Assembly: GCA_015179025.1 (NCBI GenBank)
Contig: WHUX01000093.1
Location: 1-64,000 of the forward strand
DNA length: 64,000 nucleotides
Reading direction: 5' to 3'
DNA from: Terfezia claveryi
Taxonomy: Eukaryota > Ascomycota > Pezizomycetes > Pezizales > Pezizaceae
In this document: positions 58,654 to 64,000 of the stretch, piece after piece
Numbering within the stretch: the first letter of the stretch is position 1
How the letters are laid out: each line of letters starts with the position of its first letter
Translations under genes and position numbers: made by a program
The notes under the pieces: generated by a model
Told to the model about the DNA's origin: nothing
The model's database searches: none
The model's input: only the letters and a program-made list of their open reading frames with translations

Positions 58654-60359
58654 CTAATATGAAACAAGATTGTCAGCAATGCTAGGTAGGAAACCCCCGA
58701 AGCCACTCTTCTCCATGAAGTCTATACTGCTTCACACACACCATTAGCTTTCAGGTGTTGACATCATATCTGAGAGCTGTTTTTGTATCTTCAGCCCAGG
58801 ACAATGCGTGAGTGTTTTTTTTTAAATAGGCACTGATTCAGGCTTACTACCTATAATCAGCTTGACGGAACCATGTAGTGTCTTTTTACCTCAGCTCTTG
58901 AATCTTCCCAGTCCATGATAATGTTCAGTAGACAACCAGGCTCGCCCATTGTCAAGCCTTTTGGTGTCTTGATTATTGCACATTCTTGTTTATTTAGAAC
59001 ATCGACTACGTTTGGTGTCTGCAGAGGACCATCACCATCGACGATGGATTCCTTTACTTATTCCTTGTCGGATTTATGCACATTTTATTTCAAAACAATA
59101 AGCCATCGTTGTCTAGATGCATCTCGAGCTGACTTCAGTTCATGCTCCCAAATACATCATATCCAATTGGTCAGCTCCAATACCATAATCATAATATATT
59201 GACATACAATCTGCTATCGTGTGGGCTGAAGGGGGCGCATATGTAGTGTAAATTCTAATTGGTCTAGCCAAATTACGTCCTATTTCAACTCTAATACTGT
59301 AGATCTAGAGTACGATTCTGGTCCCTCATGGACTGCAAATGAAGAGTGACGATATGTCCCCCGCAATCTGTGCAGATGATATCACCTCGGCACTTTATTT
59401 ACCTACCTATGTTGTGAACCAGCATGGGTACTAAACGTAACACAACATATGCACTTATTTCAAAGTGCGTCCCGGATAGAGGCGGGAAAAGGGTAACCGT
59501 CCTTCTGATTCTGATCTGTTTTGCACCGTGTTGTAAGCTCATTTCAAAATACATAGTTACATACAAAACTCGACGCCGAGTCTAGTCTTGATCCTGTCTT
59601 CTCTTCTCGCCTCTCGCTTATGGTTTTAATATAAATTGAATTAATTCTAGTTGCGGAACCTTTCTGATGTTTCACCGACCCCGCCTGTATTTTGTTCTGT
59701 TATGTACTCGATTACGCGAACATAAGCGAGCATACATATAGTCCGAAACCAATGGACAGCATACATTATACATATTACATGCGCATGCTTGCGTTACGTT
59801 GGATGATCGCAGCTGATGATCAGGCTTGCCAACTACTGTCAGATGTCAAAAAAGTAAGTTTTAGCGTTTATTTTCGTTTCACTGATGGTTTTAGATGCAA
59901 GTAATCTTGTAAGTAGTGTGCTGCTTAACATTGTTCGTCAGCAAGCAAAATAAAGCCCCGATCTTACTATTCTTGGCTGAGACTCTCGATCTATTCAGGT
60001 TTTGGAAGCCCATACGGTATACAAGGGTAGCAATTACCCATGAGCTTGCGTTTTGAAGGGGTGGTCCCACGAATTGAAATAAGTGAGCAGTTCCCTTATA
60101 CTACGATACTGTATGGCCCCCACCTTGTGCAGTTTCCCAAACTGTTCTTTGGAACGTCGACATATTTAGTTCCAGGCCGCGAGCGTAAGCACGAGCCCGT
60201 TTTTCCACCAATTCTGCCAATTTCTGAAGAAATTCCAAAAATGAGCAATTGCCCTATACGGTAGACCCTATCTTTCATTAAATTCAAGGATAACTATCAA
60301 AAAAGCGCATAACTTACCATCAAGTTTTAATGACATCGAATTCCCTTGGTTCCTTGTTG

Positions 60360-60566
60360 CTATACAAATTTGTATGGGCAAGGTATTTACAGTGTATAGC
60401 AACCAGACTAGTGTATAGCATGGTCAAGACACGTATAATAGCCTAACACGGTAGGTTACACATTGCAACCAATCCAATGTAATCCTATTGTTTAACGCTT
60501 ATATCATGCACCTTTCCGACATAAATAATACCCCTCTACAGAGGGGCTAGTGCAAGCCAGACTAAA
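60360..60566. repeat. MITE-like repeat copies near 60.4-60.6 kb
   Basis: AACCAGACTA at 60401-60410 and CTAGTGCAAGCCAGACTA at 60549-60566 match the inverse of the family motif. The latter equals the inverse of the variant at 27561-27578 with one mismatch. The sequence TGCTATAC/GTATAGCA flanks the first copy in inverted form. Confidence 0.45.
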
Positions 60567-61950
60567 ATAATACTTGATAATCCAAGGTCACACCGGCCGA
60601 AGAAGCGAATTATGACATCGCGAATCAAGACTACTAGCTCTGTTGGTCCATACTGAGTGGAATCTTAAGACTGGTATTACTTTTGGCCGGGGTAACAGTG
60701 CTTCCTTGGATTTCTATTCCTGGAGAAGAAGGTATTATATGAGGCAACCAACCGCCAAAGTCTCCTCCTAGCTAGAATCCTACGTTCACACCTGTGAGGA
60801 CAGTCAATTGACAACGAGCCTCCTTTTTTTGATTTCGAACACATCATCTGCTCAGAGCTTTCACACGAGTAAATGGAAGAGGTTTGGGTTAGGAATATAG
60901 TAATTAAGTTAATGATGCCTTAATCATGGCAACAAAAGTTGGAGTTACCCTTCAAGACATCTGGAACACGGTGGTATATCAGTCTGGGATAAGGTATAGG
61001 GCTGCATATGAGATGCATGGCCGCCTGACATATCCGTATCTACATGCACATCAACTCCTCATCAACTTCTCACTGATAACAGCTGATTCCTCATTCGGTG
61101 ACTTTATCCTGCCCAGTAACTGTTGCGGCCGTGACACCCACCTCGATCACCGGGACAACTCACTGCATGTTGTCTATCAATTTCGGGCCAGTACGCCTTC
61201 TTTTCGTTTCCATACCTTTGCTTTTGCTTCAGCTGAGCACCACATGCATTCTCGTTGACGTGAAATAATTACAAGAACAAAACAACGAACAGATCATTAC
61301 TTCATCGTAACGCATGCATATGCATTGAATGCGCGCGTATTTGGAATGCATCTCCCGCAGCAGGACGTGGGTAGGTAAATTCATGTATCCTGAGGTATGC
61401 TTATGGGCATGTGCTGCCCTTTATCACAGTAACCTCCGATTGAATTGATGACATCAAAAATGAGCGTGTCCAGAGCACAAGAAGAGATTACCCTGCTCCT
61501 CCTTTCAGCCAAATGGTACAAGATCTGAAATTAGCATTCTGCAGCACTACTATGCTCTTACACTTTATTTATGGGTTGAATATATACTGAGACGGGGCGC
61601 ACGCATTTCGATGGAATAAATTATTGGAATGAAGTAAATTACTTTCGCCATGAATATCAAGTGAGCAAATTGCCTAAGCATAATACAACTCAGAGGTACT
61701 ATAAGCTAACATACGCATGCACAGGAAATGCAAATCAATACCATTAGCCGAGCAGCTTCCCCGCACAAAACGACAAGCATGAAATAAATAAAAAGAAAAG
61801 AAAGGTGATTATATGTCTGCTTACACAATGCCCTAATAGGGCAAGCGTTTGCAGAGGGCAGAGATCTACTCCTGCGAGAATACGAGGGGCTGATGGGATC
61901 CTGGGAGCGGGTTATACTTTTTCCCAGGCCAGTCATCTTAATCTCATGTT

Positions 61951-62120
61951 TGATCACCTTTCAGTAAATACTAAGTACCTAATGCCGGTAGTGCTCACCG
62001 CCATAGTGTGTAATTGATAATTATCTCATGTTTTGAGCACTTTTCAGTAAGTACCGTACAACCTATGTGCCAGTAGTATTCACAACCCACAGTATGTAAT
62101 TGATAAATATCTCAGCATGT
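61951..62120 (+). repeat. Imperfect direct duplication upstream of the lipoxygenase
   Basis: Two adjacent blocks of about 85 bp are alike: the first contains CCTTTCAGTAAATACTAAGT and TAGTGTGTAATTGATAATTA; the second contains ACTTTTCAGTAAGTACCG and CAGTATGTAATTGATAAATA. The second ends about 135 bp before the lipoxygenase ATG, so it lies in the likely promoter. Confidence 0.6.
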
Positions 62121-62253
62121 CCATAGTCTCAGACTCTTCTTGAAGCCATCACTCAGCACAATTCTTCTACCCTCTCGAGACTGCACTGCACCTGATTCTG
62201 TCTACATTGACTTTACCTTCACCATACGTATTTACCTGTTCTCCAAATAAGCA

Positions 62254-64000
62254 ATGGAATTGCCATTCCCCTTGCCATTCCCACGGGGTGACTCCAGGTT
62301 TACAGGTGAAGACCGCGACGCTAAGCTTCAAGAAGCTCTTGCGGGTTTGTCAGACTGGAACACAGGAGTTCTTAGTTGTCAGCTCTTGCAGTGGAAGGTA
62401 ACTCCTAAGTTTCACGACATCAGTACCGCGATACCTCTCATCCATAAACCCAGCGGTATAGCCCGCGGCGTTCCACTACTAGATTCTGGCAAGCGCCTCA
62501 ATCTCGTTGGAAAGATCGTGGATTTCTATTCTGCATGGCCTGAGGATGCGAAGCCATGCATTGCGAAAGGCACATACCAGAACACTCAGAAAGCTCTTTC
62601 TGGGGTATTCAAGCTATGTCTAAACAAGTATTACTGCTCTCATTCACTTGCTACGTTGATGTGGAGCTAATCTCTATTCTCAAAAATATAGGTATGATGC
62701 TTACCTTGATTTGATCCAGGCCGAGCCTTTTATGCCAATCAGTTTATCCGTTACGGAGAGAAGAAAGATCTACACCTGGAGCGAGGCTGGTGGGTATCCC
62801 CCGCACTTGGCCATCGTTCCACCAGGGGATAAACACAATGACCTCTTTAATGCTAGTCGCCTGGCAGGAGTAAAATCCTGCCTGGCCAAAGTGATTCCGA
62901 AAGAATTGGTGGACCTCAACCCAAGCCAAGGCACTACCTTGTCCCAGAATACCACGTACAACCAAAAGCTTGTCGAGGAGGCGAAGAACATTTATATAAA
63001 CCCGAATGTTGGAACCAGGACGACACCCCGCCCGCCAGGAGTGCCCTTGAAGCTAGACTGGTACACCGACTTTGTTTTTGCTCAACAATATTTCACGGGG
63101 ACGAACCCAAGTACTATAAGGCTTGCCACGATCGAATGGATAACCAGATTCCGCGATGCTGCAAAGGGGCAGGGCAAAGAAGACATGGTTACGCTTATTG
63201 ATCAGGCTGCAGAAGCAAAGTCATTGTATGTTCAGGATTATAGTGACTTCAGGACTATGGTGGGCGCCCAGCCCACCGAAATCTTCCAATCGAATGCATC
63301 CTTGCCTGACGATACGAAAAAGTGGAGGTGGGCCGTTGCACCTGTGTGTCTATTCAACCTACCTGCAGACGATGGTATTCTCCACCCCCTAGCTATTGTC
63401 ATTGACTATATCAAAGATATGGCTTCCTCGGTGGTCATTTTCAACAAGAGGCTTAATTCCTCTGTCACCAGCATTGACGAGGCTACTGATTGGCCATGGC
63501 GATACGCAAAGACTTGCATTCAGGTGGCAGACTGGCATAAACATGAACTTGGAGTGCACCTCTCGCTCACCCATCTGGTAGAGGAAGCAATCATTGTGGC
63601 TGCCCATCGGTCGTTCGATGACAATCATCCTGTGTACCGGATCTTGAGGCCTCACTGGCTCAAGACACTTGCTATCAACGAAGCAGCGCGTGCAATCCTC
63701 GTGCCCAGTGTGATCGATATGATCAGTGGGATGACGCCAGCGCATATTGTCAAGTTTGTCAGGGCAGAATACAACAATTTCAACTTCACCAAACGGTATA
63801 TTCCGAATGATCTCCCAGACCGTGGTTTCCCACTTGACCAAGTGGGTCTCGGGGACAAACAATTCCACAACTATGCTTATGCACGCAACATGATCTACAT
63901 GTGGCATACCTTGCGCAAATTTGTTACGAATTTCTTTAGTGCTTTCTCCGAGCTTGACAGCGACGATAAAATCAAGAATGACAATAACATCCAGTTATGG
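62254..64000 (+). CDS. Lipoxygenase, 3' end beyond the window
   Basis: Non-heme-iron (or manganese) lipoxygenase, which adds O2 to polyunsaturated fatty acids. Exon 1 is 62254-62627; exon 2 starts at 62692 and stays open to the window edge, giving 561 codons so far. The join restores LNKYDAYLDLIQAEPFM. Family features: DWYTDFVFAQQYFTGTNPSTI near residue 270, WPWRYAKTCIQVADWH, then HELGVHLSLTHLVEEA near 405-420 with two metal-ligand histidines, and HPVYRILRPHWLKTLAINEAAR. The third histidine/asparagine and C-terminal ligands would lie downstream. No signal peptide: the start MELPFPLPFPRGDSRFTGED is not hydrophobic enough, so it appears intracellular, unlike secreted Mn-lipoxygenases. Divergent from the Ppo-type gene, with a duplicated 85-bp block in its promoter. 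Confidence 0.88.

Larger units (their letters stand above)
58654..62253. other. Region between the oxygenase and lipoxygenase genes
   Basis: About 3.6 kb, probably holding the promoters of both divergent genes and the oxygenase N-terminal exon. Plus-strand frames at 60040-60264 (74 aa) and 60926-61258 (110 aa) show no family resemblance. Copies of the TAGTCTGG repeat lie at 60400-60410 and 60549-60566. A small CCCCTCTACAGAGGGG hairpin lies near 60531-60546. Confidence 0.4.

Noticed and set aside
60926..61258. 110-aa plus-strand frame between the oxygenase genes
   Set aside because: No similarity recognised and no splice context; considered chance.

Overview
The window reads as nuclear DNA of a filamentous ascomycete. 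Genes have short GT..AG introns, often with CTAAT- or CTGAC-like branch sites. The gene set is fungal: Nup159, Dop1, a Sgs1-type RecQ helicase, a Ppo-type fatty-acid oxygenase and a fungal lipoxygenase. There is also an intron-bearing tRNA-Arg. Moderate GC and many short transposon relics would suit an early-diverging Pezizomycotina lineage such as Pezizomycetes, but that placement is inference.

Layout. 0.4-6.6 kb (+): RecQ helicase. 7.2-8.3 kb (-): proteasome beta2 (PUP1). 9.2-15.0 kb (-): DOP1. 15.2-16.2 kb (+): proteasome beta5 (PRE2), divergent from DOP1. 17.4-18.8 kb (-): secreted/single-pass membrane protein with internal repeats. 19.9-20.4 kb (-): SnoaL/NTF2-like protein. 20.4-27.8 kb: gene-poor repeat island with nested inverted-repeat elements, a pogo-like relic, a 200-bp inverted duplication, a 9 x 21-bp minisatellite and hairpin repeats. 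27.8-32.8 kb (+): NUP159. 33.1-35.9 kb: broken nuclease-like gene between inverted copies of a short repeat. 36.6-39.9 kb (+): GTPBP1-like GTPase. 40.7-41.5 kb (+): DOPA-dioxygenase-like protein. 41.9 kb: tRNA-Arg(CCG). 43.9-46.7 kb (-): F-box-like protein. 47.9-48.3 kb (-): NIF3-like gene with a frameshift. 48.9-52.3 kb (+): DEAH RNA helicase. 54.6-58.6 kb (-): Ppo-type oxygenase. 62.3 kb to the right edge (+): lipoxygenase, cut by the window.

Functional themes. Two of the three catalytic proteasome beta subunits lie within 9 kb, on either side of DOP1. On the right, a Ppo-type enzyme and a lipoxygenase face away from each other across about 3.6 kb, suggesting an oxylipin neighbourhood. The Ppo protein keeps its P450 cysteine and the catalytic-type tyrosine, but appears to have tyrosine where the family has its two heme-ligand histidines. 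This is the most interesting protein-level observation here.

Exon borders were worked out by hand from splice signals, reading phase and family resemblance. No alignments or database searches were run.
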